From assembly GCA_016199485.1 (NCBI GenBank), contig JACQGO010000210.1, positions 1 to 38,572 of the forward strand: a stretch of DNA of 38,572 bases. Direction: 5' to 3'. Positions within the stretch are counted from its first letter, which is position 1; each line of letters begins with the position of its first letter. The notes under the pieces are model-generated. The model saw only the letters and a program-made list of their open reading frames with translations. It ran no database searches and was not told the origin of the DNA. The DNA comes from Betaproteobacteria bacterium (GTDB lineage: Bacteria > Pseudomonadota > Gammaproteobacteria > Burkholderiales > SG8-41). The position numbers were made by a program, and so were the translations under genes. Of the stretch, positions 18,272 to 25,911 are shown in pieces.

Positions 18272-18496
18272 ATGAAGTATTACGTGTTGACGATATACGA
18301 CAGGACCGAGCCGGCGCTTTCCGACCCTTACACGAGCGAGAGCGAGCGCAACGAGGAGGCGGTCAACCTCCTCGAGGAGACTGACCCTGAAGAGGATGCG
18401 GTTTTCCTGATGGACGTCGACGAAGGCGGTGCGGTTGACATCTCTCTCTTGGAGCGACGGGACATCGAAGAGGAGCCTGAAGAACGGGAGGAATGA
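18272..18496 (+). CDS. Small acidic conserved protein, function unknown
   Basis: 74 residues, beginning MKYYVLTIYDRTEPALSDPYTSESERNEEAVNLLEE. The start MKY(Y/F)VLTIY and the following DPYxSExxRxxEA pattern recall a family of small uncharacterised proteins in beta- and gammaproteobacteria. The C-terminal third is very rich in Glu and Asp (EEEPEEREE). A ribosome site (GAGGGCGAG) precedes the ATG, and an FNR-like promoter lies about 60-100 bp upstream. This supports a real gene, probably induced when oxygen is low. No domain or biochemical function can be named. Confidence 0.75.
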   Translation: MKYYVLTIYDRTEPALSDPYTSESERNEEAVNLLEETDPEEDAVFLMDVDEGGAVDISLLERRDIEEEPEEREE

Positions 18497-18729
18497 CACG
18501 GCGCGCGCGGCTCGCTCGCAGCCGCTTGCCGTACCGTTCCGCGAGCGTGCTCGGTCGCCTGAAACTCCCCGAACCGCTTCAGCCCGTCGCGCGGCACCCG
18601 CGCCCTCCGCGAACCCGGAAGCGCGGTGATGAGAATGTTCCAGTGATGGAAAGCTCGCGACGCTTGACAGCACCCTCGATTATCTTGCGGCGAAGTGCGA
18701 CGCCGGAGCATGAGGCCCGGCCGCCGCGC

Positions 18730-19587
18730 TTACTTGGGATACCGGGCGATGAGCGCGGCGGCTGTAGTGTCGATGAGCCGGCGCGAGATGCTGATCGGCG
18801 GCGGAAGCCTGGGCAGATGCTCCGGATCGAACCAGCGCGCCTCCTCGATTTCCACCCCGTCCGGGCGCACGTCACCGCCCGCATACCCGGCGGTGAACGC
18901 TATCATCAGCGAATGCGGGAACGGCCACGGCTGGCTGCCGAAGTAGCGCAGATCGCGGATCTCGACGCCGACTTCCTCGCGCGTTTCACGGATCGCCGTG
19001 TCTTCGAGCCTTTCCCCCGGTTCGACGAATCCCGCGAGCGCGCTGTACCGGTCGGGCGGGAAAGAAGGCTTGCGTGCGAGTAGCAGCTCGCGGCCGCGCG
19101 TCACCAGGATCATGATCGCCGGCGATACCCGCGGGTAGCTCACGTGGCCGCAACCGGGACAGGCGCGGGCGCGCTCATCGGCGCGCGCCACGGTCGGCGT
19201 GCCGCAGCGCCCGCAGTACTGGTGGTTGCGGTCCCAGTCCATGATCTGGAAGGCGCGTCCCGCGAGCGCGACCAGCATCTCGTCGCAGCGCCCGAACAGC
19301 TCGCGCAGCCCCAGGAACGCCCAGCCGGCGGGCGCGACCGACTTCTCGTCCACTTCGGCGCTGAAGCAGTGCCGGCCCGCATAGCTGCCGAGGTACTGGC
19401 GGCGGACGACGGTGAGCCCGTGCTCGGTGAGATCCAGGCAGCACGGCAGTCCCCATGTTTCGGCGCTCGCGTCGACCAGGACGCGGGCGCGCTGAAAGGC
19501 GAACCACCATGCGGGTTGTTCGCGACGATCGGGCGCGACGACGCCCGGAATGAAAAGCTCCGGTGCAGTGAACGCGAGGTCTTTCAT
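18730..19587 (-). CDS. nudC: NAD(+) diphosphatase / NAD-decapping Nudix hydrolase
   Basis: 285 residues. Four zinc ligands are visible in CGRCGTP and CPGCGH. The Nudix box GFVEPGERLEDTAIRETREEVGV fits Gx5Ex7REUxEExGU. The NudC-specific SQPWPFPHSLM segment follows it. The enzyme splits NADH to NMNH and AMP, and in studied members removes NAD caps from RNA 5' ends. The start MKDLAFTAPELF at 19587 is preferred. The frame continues 28 codons upstream into an AT-rich promoter-like stretch (19634-19660) without family similarity. The divergent exported-protein gene starts 101 bp away. Confidence 0.94.
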   Translation of the reverse strand: MKDLAFTAPELFIPGVVAPDRREQPAWWFAFQRARVLVDASAETWGLPCCLDLTEHGLTVVRRQYLGSYAGRHCFSAEVDEKSVAPAGWAFLGLRELFGRCDEMLVALAGRAFQIMDWDRNHQYCGRCGTPTVARADERARACPGCGHVSYPRVSPAIMILVTRGRELLLARKPSFPPDRYSALAGFVEPGERLEDTAIRETREEVGVEIRDLRYFGSQPWPFPHSLMIAFTAGYAGGDVRPDGVEIEEARWFDPEHLPRLPPPISISRRLIDTTAAALIARYPK

Positions 19588-19688
19588 CCTGGTTCCGGTA
19601 ATTGGACGGCCGCAGAGCGCCGTGTTCCCGGATGATATGGATGATAATATAATTTGAACTTGACGTGCCATTGAAGAGTCTCAGCCGC

Positions 19689-20087
19689 ATGTCGCAGCGC
19701 GTCTTCCAGCTCATTCGGCGAGCGGCCGCGGTCGCCGGGTTGGTGCTGCTCACGCAGATGTCGTTCGCGGCGCAGCTCTGCGTTTCGACCATGGCGGCCG
19801 GGAACGCGATGGCCTCCTCGCAAATGGTGCGGGCCGCGGAGAACGGCGAAGATACCGCCGCGGCCTGCTGCGATGAGGTGCCTCAACCGAGCGCGTGCGT
19901 CGTCGATTCGCATTCTCTTGTCGAGCCCGCGCTCGCCGGCGCCACGGCCGGACTCGGCGTCTCGCCGGGCCCCGCCGCGGCGGATTTTGTCGCGCGGCGC
20001 GACGCCTGCGCGAGCAGCGCCCGTATCGTCTCCGAATACGGCCCCGGAACGCGCACGCCGCTTCCCATTCTCTACTGCGCTATCTGA
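19689..20087 (+). CDS. Exported cysteine-containing protein of unknown function
   Basis: 132 residues from ATG 19689. Residues 1-28 form a signal peptide (RRAAAVAGLVLLTQMSFAAQL). The mature part has several cysteines (QLCVS, AACCDE, SACVV, DACAS, LYCAI) and no recognisable domain. It opens a cluster with a Met-rich protein, cytochrome c, thioredoxins and a multicopper oxidase, and small Cys-bearing exported proteins are common in copper clusters. A role in metal handling is therefore inferred from context only. Coding bias supports the frame, and the SD-like signal is weak. Confidence 0.55.
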   Translation: MSQRVFQLIRRAAAVAGLVLLTQMSFAAQLCVSTMAAGNAMASSQMVRAAENGEDTAAACCDEVPQPSACVVDSHSLVEPALAGATAGLGVSPGPAAADFVARRDACASSARIVSEYGPGTRTPLPILYCAI

Positions 20088-20439
20088 ACTAGCCGGTCCA
20101 GGCGAAGCAGCGCGGGGTCCCCGGTTGCCAGACCACGCTGTGATGCCGCGGTGGCGTAGAAGCCCGCAGACCTCGGTATTCGCTGAAATCCGACGGCCGC
20201 ATCGGGATCACGCTTCCGCCGTTGACGCGGGATGCAGTGGGCCACATCGCGCAGAACGCGGCGGACAGGAACGGGTATGCGATCCTAACGTTCGGACGCA
20301 GCGTGTTTCTCATGAAGAGCATCGGCAAGAGCTGGATGCAGATCGCGCAAGACGGTCAGACCGAATGACAAGCATGAGTGAGTGGTGGCCCTCACGGTCC
20401 GGATCGCAACACCCGTTGAAATTTACAAGGAGATCTGAA
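20088..20439 (+). other. Inter-gene stretch with a short unassigned reading frame (20144-20368)
   Basis: There is no recognisable gene in this 352-bp gap. One frame on the plus strand (20144-20368, 74 codons, no ATG near its beginning) gives a protein-like sequence ending in LTRDAVGHIAQNAADRNG, then YAILTFGRSVFLMKSIGKSW. It looks like the C-terminal remnant of a gene whose 5' part is lost, but I cannot name a family. The last 40 bp carry the AAGGAG ribosome site of the Met-rich gene. Confidence 0.3.
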
Positions 20440-20790
20440 ATGGAAAAGACACGAGTCGTCAAAGTGGCGTTGATTGCAATCTTGCTAGGCGGAATCGGGC
20501 CGGGGTTTGCTGCGGAAAAAGGAGCGACGGGTAAGCCTCCGGCCGGCATGCCCGGGATGGAGCAGATGCCCATGGGACGAGGAATGATGGGCGGCGGAAT
20601 GATGGACATGATGCATATGATGGGCGCATGCAGCCGGATGATGGGCGGCGGCATGATGGGGGGCGCGATGATGCCTCAACTCCCGCCCGGCAACGAGAAA
20701 TTGCAGTTGCAGATGCAGGCGGAGATGCTGCAGAAAATGGGTGAGATTGCAGCGAGGTATGCGGAGCACATCAAGACCGACAAGAGGTAG
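20440..20790 (+). CDS. Methionine-rich exported protein, probable periplasmic copper binder
   Basis: 116 residues. A signal peptide (about residues 1-24, ending GFAAE) is followed by a Met/Gly-rich block of about 50 residues with repeated GMMGGGMM and MxxM patterns, one Cys and one His. A short amphipathic helix (KLQLQMQAEMLQKMGEIAARYAEHI) ends the protein. Methionine clusters of this kind bind Cu(I) in the periplasm, as known for CusF/CopC/PcoE-type proteins. The function is inferred from composition and from the multicopper oxidase and cytochrome genes downstream. The start is fixed by AAGGAG 8 bp upstream. Confidence 0.75.
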   Translation: MEKTRVVKVALIAILLGGIGPGFAAEKGATGKPPAGMPGMEQMPMGRGMMGGGMMDMMHMMGACSRMMGGGMMGGAMMPQLPPGNEKLQLQMQAEMLQKMGEIAARYAEHIKTDKR

Positions 20791-20805
20791 ACGCATCCGG
20801 CCGTC

Positions 20806-21309
20806 GTGGATCCCGCACCGTTGACTCCCGCTCAAAAGCGGCTTGCGCGGTTGATCAGCGCCGGAATACTCATCGGCGGAACGCTGTTCATGGGCGTCGC
20901 GTATTACATTCAGACGTCACGCGTCGCATCGGGCATCGATGCGGGCGGCAAGGATCAGATCGCGCTGGGCCGCATGGTGTACGAAAAGAATTGCGCCGCC
21001 TGCCACGGCGCGCGACTCGAAGGACAGCCCAACTGGCAGCGGCGGCTGCCGAGCGGTCGCATGCCCGCGCCCCCGCACGAGGACACCGGGCACACCTGGC
21101 ACCATCCCGACCGCGTGCTGTTCGGCATCGTTAAGTACGGCGTGGTGCCGCCCTACGGACCGCCGGGCTACCAGAGCGACATGCCGGCGTTTCAGTTGGT
21201 CCTCTCTGATGATGAAATCCGTGCGGTACTGGCGTACATCAAGAGCCACTGGTCCGACAAGGTCGTGCAGTGGCGGGTGGAGACGCTCAAGAACCTGGAG
21301 CAGCCGTGA
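20806..21309 (+). CDS. Membrane-anchored cytochrome c (single heme)
   Basis: 167 residues from GTG 20806. One N-terminal transmembrane anchor (about 13-35) is followed by a cytochrome c domain with heme site CAACH (63-67) and probable axial Met126 in SDMPAF. The C-terminal LSDDEIRAVLAYIKSHW is the usual last helix. It lies in the periplasm at the inner membrane. Neighbouring thioredoxins and CcdA may serve its heme attachment. The partner oxidase encoded downstream is broken. Spacing to the Met-rich gene is 15 bp, so they are probably co-transcribed. Confidence 0.85.
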   Translation: MDPAPLTPAQKRLARLISAGILIGGTLFMGVAYYIQTSRVASGIDAGGKDQIALGRMVYEKNCAACHGARLEGQPNWQRRLPSGRMPAPPHEDTGHTWHHPDRVLFGIVKYGVVPPYGPPGYQSDMPAFQLVLSDDEIRAVLAYIKSHWSDKVVQWRVETLKNLEQP

Positions 21310-21420
21310 TGAACGGCGGTCGGATGCTTGCGCGGTGACCGTGGCACCGGGAGCGGGCGGTGTGGGGTTTTATCGCGCTGCGGCGCAACGGTGCGCCGGA
21401 AGCAAACTAGGGAGCCACTT

Positions 21421-22011
21421 ATGCAAGAACCTCAAAGCGCATCCGGGATGCAGATGCAGGAACGACGCCGTTTCTCGCCCGCGATCCCGCTGCTCGCGTT
21501 CGTCGCGCTTGCCATCGTGTTCGCGATCGGCTTGACGCGCAATCCGCGCGAGATTCCCTCGCCGCTGATTGGACGGCTGGTTCCTCAGTTCGCGCTGCCG
21601 CCGGTGCTCGGCCGCACGCTGGGCCTTTCCGACAAGGACCTGAAAGGCGAGGTATCGCTGGTCAATGTCTTCGCCTCGTGGTGCGTTTCGTGCCGCGAGG
21701 AGCATCCGCTGATGATGCGGCTCGCGCGCGAGCGTATCGTTCCGGTCCACGGGCTCAATTACAAGGACCGGCCGGAGGATGCGGCGAAGTGGCTCGATGA
21801 GCTGGGAGATCCTTACACTCGCACCGGCGCCGATTTGAACGGCAGGGTCGCAATCGACTGGGGCGTCTACGGGGTTCCGGAAACCTTCGTCATCGATCGC
21901 GAGGGACGCGTGGCGTACAAGCACATCGGTCCGCTCACGCCGCGCGTGCTCGACGAGAAGCTGCTGCCGCTCATCCGCAGCCTGCAAAAGCGGGAAAATG
22001 GCAGTCGATGA
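21421..22011 (+). CDS. Membrane-anchored thioredoxin-like protein (TlpA/CcmG/DsbE family)
   Basis: 196 residues. An N-terminal helix (about 21-38) anchors it in the inner membrane. The periplasmic thioredoxin fold begins LVPQFALPPVLGRTLGL and carries the redox motif WCVSC (87-91) in VNVFASWCVSCREEHP, then GVYGVPETFVIDREG with the cis-Pro. The motif context fits CcmG/DsbE, which reduces apocytochrome c before heme attachment. The ribosome site AGGGAG precedes ATG 21421. It overlaps the next thioredoxin gene by 14 bp. CcdA downstream is its likely electron donor. Confidence 0.88.
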   Translation: MQEPQSASGMQMQERRRFSPAIPLLAFVALAIVFAIGLTRNPREIPSPLIGRLVPQFALPPVLGRTLGLSDKDLKGEVSLVNVFASWCVSCREEHPLMMRLARERIVPVHGLNYKDRPEDAAKWLDELGDPYTRTGADLNGRVAIDWGVYGVPETFVIDREGRVAYKHIGPLTPRVLDEKLLPLIRSLQKRENGSR

Positions 22012-22628
22012 ATCCGCCGGACCCGCGCGGCGCGCATCGATCCCGGTGCGGGTGGCACTTGCGCTGCTGGGCGGTCTCGTGCTGCTCGTCTCCGGGGTCG
22101 GCGTGTATCTTACGCTCGGGCCGGCGACTCGCGAACGCCCCGCCGCGACGTTACAGCCGCCGAAAGGATTCGTCTTCCGGGCGCACCCCGCGCCGCGCGT
22201 GCTTCCGAACGTGGGATTCAAAGACGGCCAGGGGCGGGGGCTCACGCTGGCGGAATTTCGCGGAAGGGTCGTGCTGCTCAACCTGTGGGCCACCCTGGTG
22301 CTCGCCGTGCCGCAAGGAAATGCCGGCTCTCGACCGGCTGCAGCAGCGGCTCGGGGGCCCCCGCTTCCAGGTCGTTCCGCTCTCGATTGAACGCGACGGA
22401 GCGGTCGCCGTTCAAAGCTTCTACGAGGAAACCGGCGTTCGCACGCTCGGGGTGTACGTCGATTCATCCGGACAGGCGGCCTCGGCGCTCGGGGTAGTCG
22501 GTATTCCGACAACGCTGCTGATCGATGCAGAAGGGCGTGAAATCGGTCGCGTGACCGGGCCGGCCGAGTGGGACAGCCCCGCGGCGCTCGTGGTGATCCG
22601 GGAATATCTGGCGCGCACACCCGGATAG
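21998..22628 (+). pseudogene. Second TlpA-like thioredoxin, broken by a +1 frameshift at the active site
   Basis: From ATG 21998 the frame encodes an N-terminal anchor (VALALLGGLVLLVSGVGVYL) and a thioredoxin start (DGQGRGLTLAEFRGRVVLLNLWAT), then goes out of frame. Removing one C from the run ACCC at 22292-22295 restores ATWCSPCRKEMPALDRLQQRL. The rest (IPTTLLIDAEGREIGRVTG) then runs to the stop at 22628. The corrected protein would have about 209 residues with a WCSPC motif. The break is either a real inactivating insertion or a sequencing error in a C run. Its 5' end overlaps the upstream thioredoxin gene. Confidence 0.85.
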
Positions 22629-22645
22629 TGAAAGGAGGGGATTCC

Positions 22646-23349
22646 ATGTCGATGTCCCTGCGCGCGACGTGGACGCGACGCGCGGTGTTGCGGGCCCTCG
22701 CTGCGGCAGGAGGAACGCTGGCAGTGCCGCCGCCCGTCAGGCTTGCACTGGGGGCAGCTGAACCCGATCTGGTGCTGAGGCTTACCGCAGCCCCTGACCG
22801 CGTGCCGATCTGGCGGGGGCCGGAGACCGCAGTGCTCCGGTTCAAGGCCGAAGTGCTGCGCGGGCGAGCGAATGCCCTCATGCCCTCCACAAGCTATCTC
22901 GGACCCACGCTCGAGCTCAATCGCGGCGAACGCGTGCGCATCGAGTTCGTGAACCGGACGCGCGAACCGAGCTCGCGTTCCGGCACATGCGGGGATTCCT
23001 CAACGGGCGCTCCTTCGACATGGAATCCGTCGCCCCGGAGGAGCGGCTGCCCCTCGCGAAGCCGGTGGCATGGACATTCTCGAACACCGGGGCGGGCATG
23101 CTCATGCCGCATCCGATGCACGTTCACGGCGTGCGCTTTCGCGTCATCGAACGCGACCTTGCGTCGTCTCCGCCGTCCGACCTCGCGGAGGGCATCATCG
23201 ACGCCGGCTTCAAGGATACCGTCCTGGTGTTCCCCGGGGGGCGCGTCAAGCTGCTGCTCACGCCCACCGAGCCGGGGCTATTTCTGTATCACTGCCACAA
23301 CCTCGAACATGAAGATGGCGGTATGATGCGCAACTATCTCGTGAGCTGA
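22646..23349 (+). pseudogene. Multicopper oxidase with an internal out-of-frame deletion
   Basis: A strong AAAGGAGGGG ribosome site precedes ATG 22646. The N-terminus has a twin-arginine-like signal (TRRAVLRALAAAGG) and the start of the first cupredoxin domain (YLGPTLELNRGERVRIEFVNRTREP). At about 22969 the similarity jumps, in another frame, to the end of the third cupredoxin domain (ELAFRHMRGFLNGRSFDME onward). That part keeps the copper ligands HPMHVHG and FLYHCHNLEHEDGGMM. About 230 codons remain, against about 450-500 in the family, so the middle domain and the first type 2/3 copper ligands are missing. No active oxidase can be made. Confidence 0.85.
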
Positions 23350-23476
23350 ATCGGTGCGGCCGCACGTACGTATGAATGGTCTTGATCATTTTGGACAGGA
23401 ATGCGCCTATGGGAGACCCGCAAGTGGAACGAGCACAACCTATTGACGGTTGTAGAAGCAGGTGACATCCATTCAC

Positions 23477-23601
23477 ACCACCCCGCGCTGCGCGCGACCC
23501 CTCCTCGGAGAGGAGGGGAGAGCCCTTTCCCGCCTCGCGAAGGAGGGAGAGCCTTTCCCGTCCTTGCTAAGGAGGGGTGGCGATGAAATCGCCGGGGTGG
23601 T
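23477..23601. repeat. REP-like intergenic element with nested hairpins
   Basis: Ends are inverted: ACCACCCC at 23477-23484 and GGGGTGGT at 23594-23601, each followed inward by GC-rich sequence and CCCCTCC/GGAGGGG. Inside are three further small hairpins around CCTCCTCGGAGAGGAGG, CCTCGCGAAGGAGG and CCTTGCTAAGGAGG. It lies in the 317-bp gap between the oxidase remnant and ccdA, which holds no gene. A perfect 12-bp palindrome (GTGCGGCCGCAC) also lies at 23354-23365. Confidence 0.6.
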
Positions 23602-23666
23602 TCTGCCTCGTCGTGACGGAGCGGCGTGTCACTCAGTTTCGCGAAGTTCAGTAATAACCTCCTGCG

Positions 23667-24398
23667 ATGAGTGAAGTCTCGAGCATCGGTGTCCTGACCG
23701 CTTTCGCCGCGGGGATCATCTCTTTCCTCTCGCCGTGCGTGCTACCGCTGGTGCCCGGCTACCTGTCGTATGTCACGGGCGAGTCAATTGGCGGCGGGCA
23801 GCAGCGGGCGAAGCTCCACGTGCTGATGCTGAGCGGGCTTTTCGTGCTTGGCTTCTCGGCGGTGTTCGTGGCGCTCGGCGCGAGCGCGTCCGCGCTGGGG
23901 CGCCTGCTGCTCGCCTACCGCTACGAGATGAACATCATCGGCGGCATCATCGTGATCGTGTTCGGGCTGTTCATGCTCGGTGGGATGAGAACCATGGGGT
24001 GGCTCTCCCGCGAGGCACGGTTCGAGGTGGCGATGCCCGGCGGCAGGCCTGCCGCGGCGTTTCTGCTTGGAACGGCATTCGGCTTCGGGTGGACGCCGTG
24101 CATCGGGCCGGTGCTGGGCACGATACTCACGGTGAGCGCCGTGAGCACCTCCGTCGCCGCCGGAGTGATTCTCTTGGCGATCTACTCGCTCGGGCTCGGC
24201 GTGCCGTTCCTGCTCTCCGCGGTATTCCTGCGCGGGCTCGCCCAGCGCTACAACTCGCTGCGCAAGCTCGGAAGAACGGCCCACATCCTCGCCGGCGTCG
24301 TCATGATCGTGATGGGGATCGCGATGATCACCGGCAAGCTCACCGCGTTCAACTCCTGGCTGCTGCAGACATTCCCGGTGCTCGGCCGCATCGGCTGA
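23667..24398 (+). CDS. ccdA: Cytochrome c biogenesis protein CcdA
   Basis: 243 residues with about six transmembrane helices. The two conserved redox cysteines are in FLSPCVLPLVPGYLSYV (near residue 24) and WTPCIGPVLG (about residue 148). CcdA passes reducing equivalents from cytoplasmic thioredoxin across the inner membrane to periplasmic thioredoxins such as the TlpA/CcmG-like proteins encoded upstream. It is the last gene before the island boundary and so marks the ancestral left flank of the tRNA-Val site. Confidence 0.94.
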   Translation: MSEVSSIGVLTAFAAGIISFLSPCVLPLVPGYLSYVTGESIGGGQQRAKLHVLMLSGLFVLGFSAVFVALGASASALGRLLLAYRYEMNIIGGIIVIVFGLFMLGGMRTMGWLSREARFEVAMPGGRPAAAFLLGTAFGFGWTPCIGPVLGTILTVSAVSTSVAAGVILLAIYSLGLGVPFLLSAVFLRGLAQRYNSLRKLGRTAHILAGVVMIVMGIAMITGKLTAFNSWLLQTFPVLGRIG

Positions 24399-24433
24399 GA
24401 GGTGCGCGGCTCGCGCTGCGCGGATCGAGGGGA

Positions 24434-24475
24434 GTGGTGGGTGGTACTGGGTTCGAACCAGCGACCCCTGCCGTG
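24434..24475 (-). repeat. Left attachment site: tRNA-Val 3'-half fragment
   Basis: In minus orientation this runs from the anticodon CAC through the variable loop, T-arm (GGTTCGAACC) and acceptor strand to CCA. It is a perfect copy of the tRNA-Val at the right end, and similarity stops abruptly at 24476. It cannot make a tRNA because the D-arm and 5' acceptor strand are absent. Confidence 0.85.
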
Positions 24476-24587
24476 ACCCAGCGGACGGGCTGTCCGGATC
24501 GAACATGCTGAAGCCGTCAGGATCCGTCGCCTATCGATCGCACCCCGAGCCGTTGGCGATTCACGCGTCTCTCGGCAGCGGGGTTGG

Positions 24588-24652
24588 TTGAGTAAAGCCT
24601 GCTTGACCCAAGGTCGTCTTCGGTAAAGCGAAATCAGTGTTTCTTTACTCAA
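24588..24652 (+). promoter_or_regulatory. Inverted repeat TTGAGTAAAG/CTTTACTCAA upstream of fic
   Basis: A perfect 10-bp inverted repeat: TTGAGTAAAG at 24588-24597 and CTTTACTCAA at 24643-24652, with another GGTAAAG between them at 24622-24628. The right arm overlaps a possible -35 (TTTACT) placed 16 bp before a possible -10 (TAAACT, 24666-24671). The fic start follows at 24680. This fits an autoregulatory operator for the Fic protein, whose C-terminal part looks like a winged helix. Confidence 0.5.
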
Positions 24653-24679
24653 GCGCGGGCCGGTGTAAACTGCTTCCTC

Positions 24680-25798
24680 ATGCCGTCCGTCAGACCGTTC
24701 GTTGCCAAGCTCCTGCCGCGCGCCGGCCTCGACTGGAAGGGGCTGGTGCCCGCCATCGGCCGGGCGACCCGGGCGCTCGCCCGTTACGACGGCATCCTGC
24801 ACGGCGTGCCGGACCCGGCGGTGCTGCTGTCGCCGCTCACCACACAGGAAGCGGTGCTGTCCTCGAAGATCGAGGGCACGCAGGCGACCCTGGGCGACGT
24901 GCTGCGCTTCGAGGCGGGCGAGCCGCCGGCGAGCGGCGAGCGGCGCGAGGACATCCGGGAGATCCTCAACTACCGCAGGGCGCTGAGGGAGGCCGAGCGG
25001 GCGCTGGCGAAGGGGCGATTCAGCCTGTCCCTGCTCAAGCGCCTGCACGCCGTGCTGCTCGAGAGCGTGCGCGGACGCGGCAAGACGCCGGGTGAGTATC
25101 GCCGCGCGCGGGTCTGGGTCGGGGAGCCCGGCACGCCGATCGAACAGGCGCGTTTCATTCCGCCGGAACCCGCGCGGGTGCCGGCGCTGCTCGCCAACCT
25201 GGAGGCGTACTGGCGCGCCGAGGAACTCGACCCGCTGGTGCAGCTCGCGCTCATCCACGCCCAGTTCGAGATCATCCACCCGTTCCGGGACGGCAACGGC
25301 CGGATCGGGCGCATGCTGGTGCCGCTGTTTCTCTACGAGAAGAAGCTGCTCTCACGGCCGATGTTCTACCTGTCGCAGTACTTCGACACGCGCCGGACCG
25401 AGTACATCGCACGGCTGCGCGCCCTGAACGGCCCCGCATCGTGGAACACCTGGGCGGCGTTTTTCCTGCGCGCGCTGGCGGAGCAGGCGGACGCGAATGC
25501 GGACAAGGCGCGCCGTATCCTCGCGCTCTACGAGCGGCTCAAGGCACGGACCATCGAATTGACGCGCTCGCAGTATGCGGTGCCGCTGCTTGACCGGTTG
25601 TTTGCCCGGCCGGTCTTCGCGTCGAACGACCTGTTCCGCGACCCGAAAATGCCAACCAAGCCCGTAGTGACGCTGCTGCTGCAGCGCTTCCGCGACGCGG
25701 GCATACTCAAGCGCCTGCGCGAGGCGAGCGGGCGGCGGGCGCAGGTGCTGGCGCTGGCGGAGTTGGTGAATCTATGCGAAGGGAAGAAAGTCCTGTAG
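24680..25798 (+). CDS. Fic family protein (class II AMP-transferase with N-terminal inhibitory helix)
   Basis: 372 residues, full length for the Fic_N/Fic/winged-helix architecture. The Fic core motif HPFRDGNGRIGR is intact (200-211), with catalytic His200. The N-terminal inhibitory motif (S/T)xxxE(G/N) is visible as SSKIEG (61-66), so the enzyme should be self-inhibited as in class II Fic proteins. About 130 C-terminal residues (TKPVVTLLLQRFRDAGILKRL) look like a winged-helix DNA-binding domain. Such proteins transfer AMP from ATP to target hydroxyls. The target is unknown. It is the first gene of the island and retains the GC-rich composition of the chromosome, unlike the next 1.3 kb. Confidence 0.93.
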   Translation: MPSVRPFVAKLLPRAGLDWKGLVPAIGRATRALARYDGILHGVPDPAVLLSPLTTQEAVLSSKIEGTQATLGDVLRFEAGEPPASGERREDIREILNYRRALREAERALAKGRFSLSLLKRLHAVLLESVRGRGKTPGEYRRARVWVGEPGTPIEQARFIPPEPARVPALLANLEAYWRAEELDPLVQLALIHAQFEIIHPFRDGNGRIGRMLVPLFLYEKKLLSRPMFYLSQYFDTRRTEYIARLRALNGPASWNTWAAFFLRALAEQADANADKARRILALYERLKARTIELTRSQYAVPLLDRLFARPVFASNDLFRDPKMPTKPVVTLLLQRFRDAGILKRLREASGRRAQVLALAELVNLCEGKKVL

Positions 25799-25911
25799 AA
25801 GAGACGACTGGCTTCGTCAGGTTGTTGCGTTCTTTGTGTTGCATGGCTCCCCGAACAGGGCAAAAGTGGGCAGCACTGGAAGATATGGATATCGATTCGC
25901 TAGGCTCTCGG

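Noticed and set aside
23354-23365. GTGCGGCCGCAC palindrome as a terminator of the oxidase gene
   Set aside because: It is a short GC palindrome without a loop or T-run. It may be coincidental in this GC-rich sequence.
24434-24475. Second functional tRNA-Val gene
   Set aside because: Only the anticodon-to-CCA half is present. There is no D-arm or 5' acceptor strand, so it is an attachment-site fragment.
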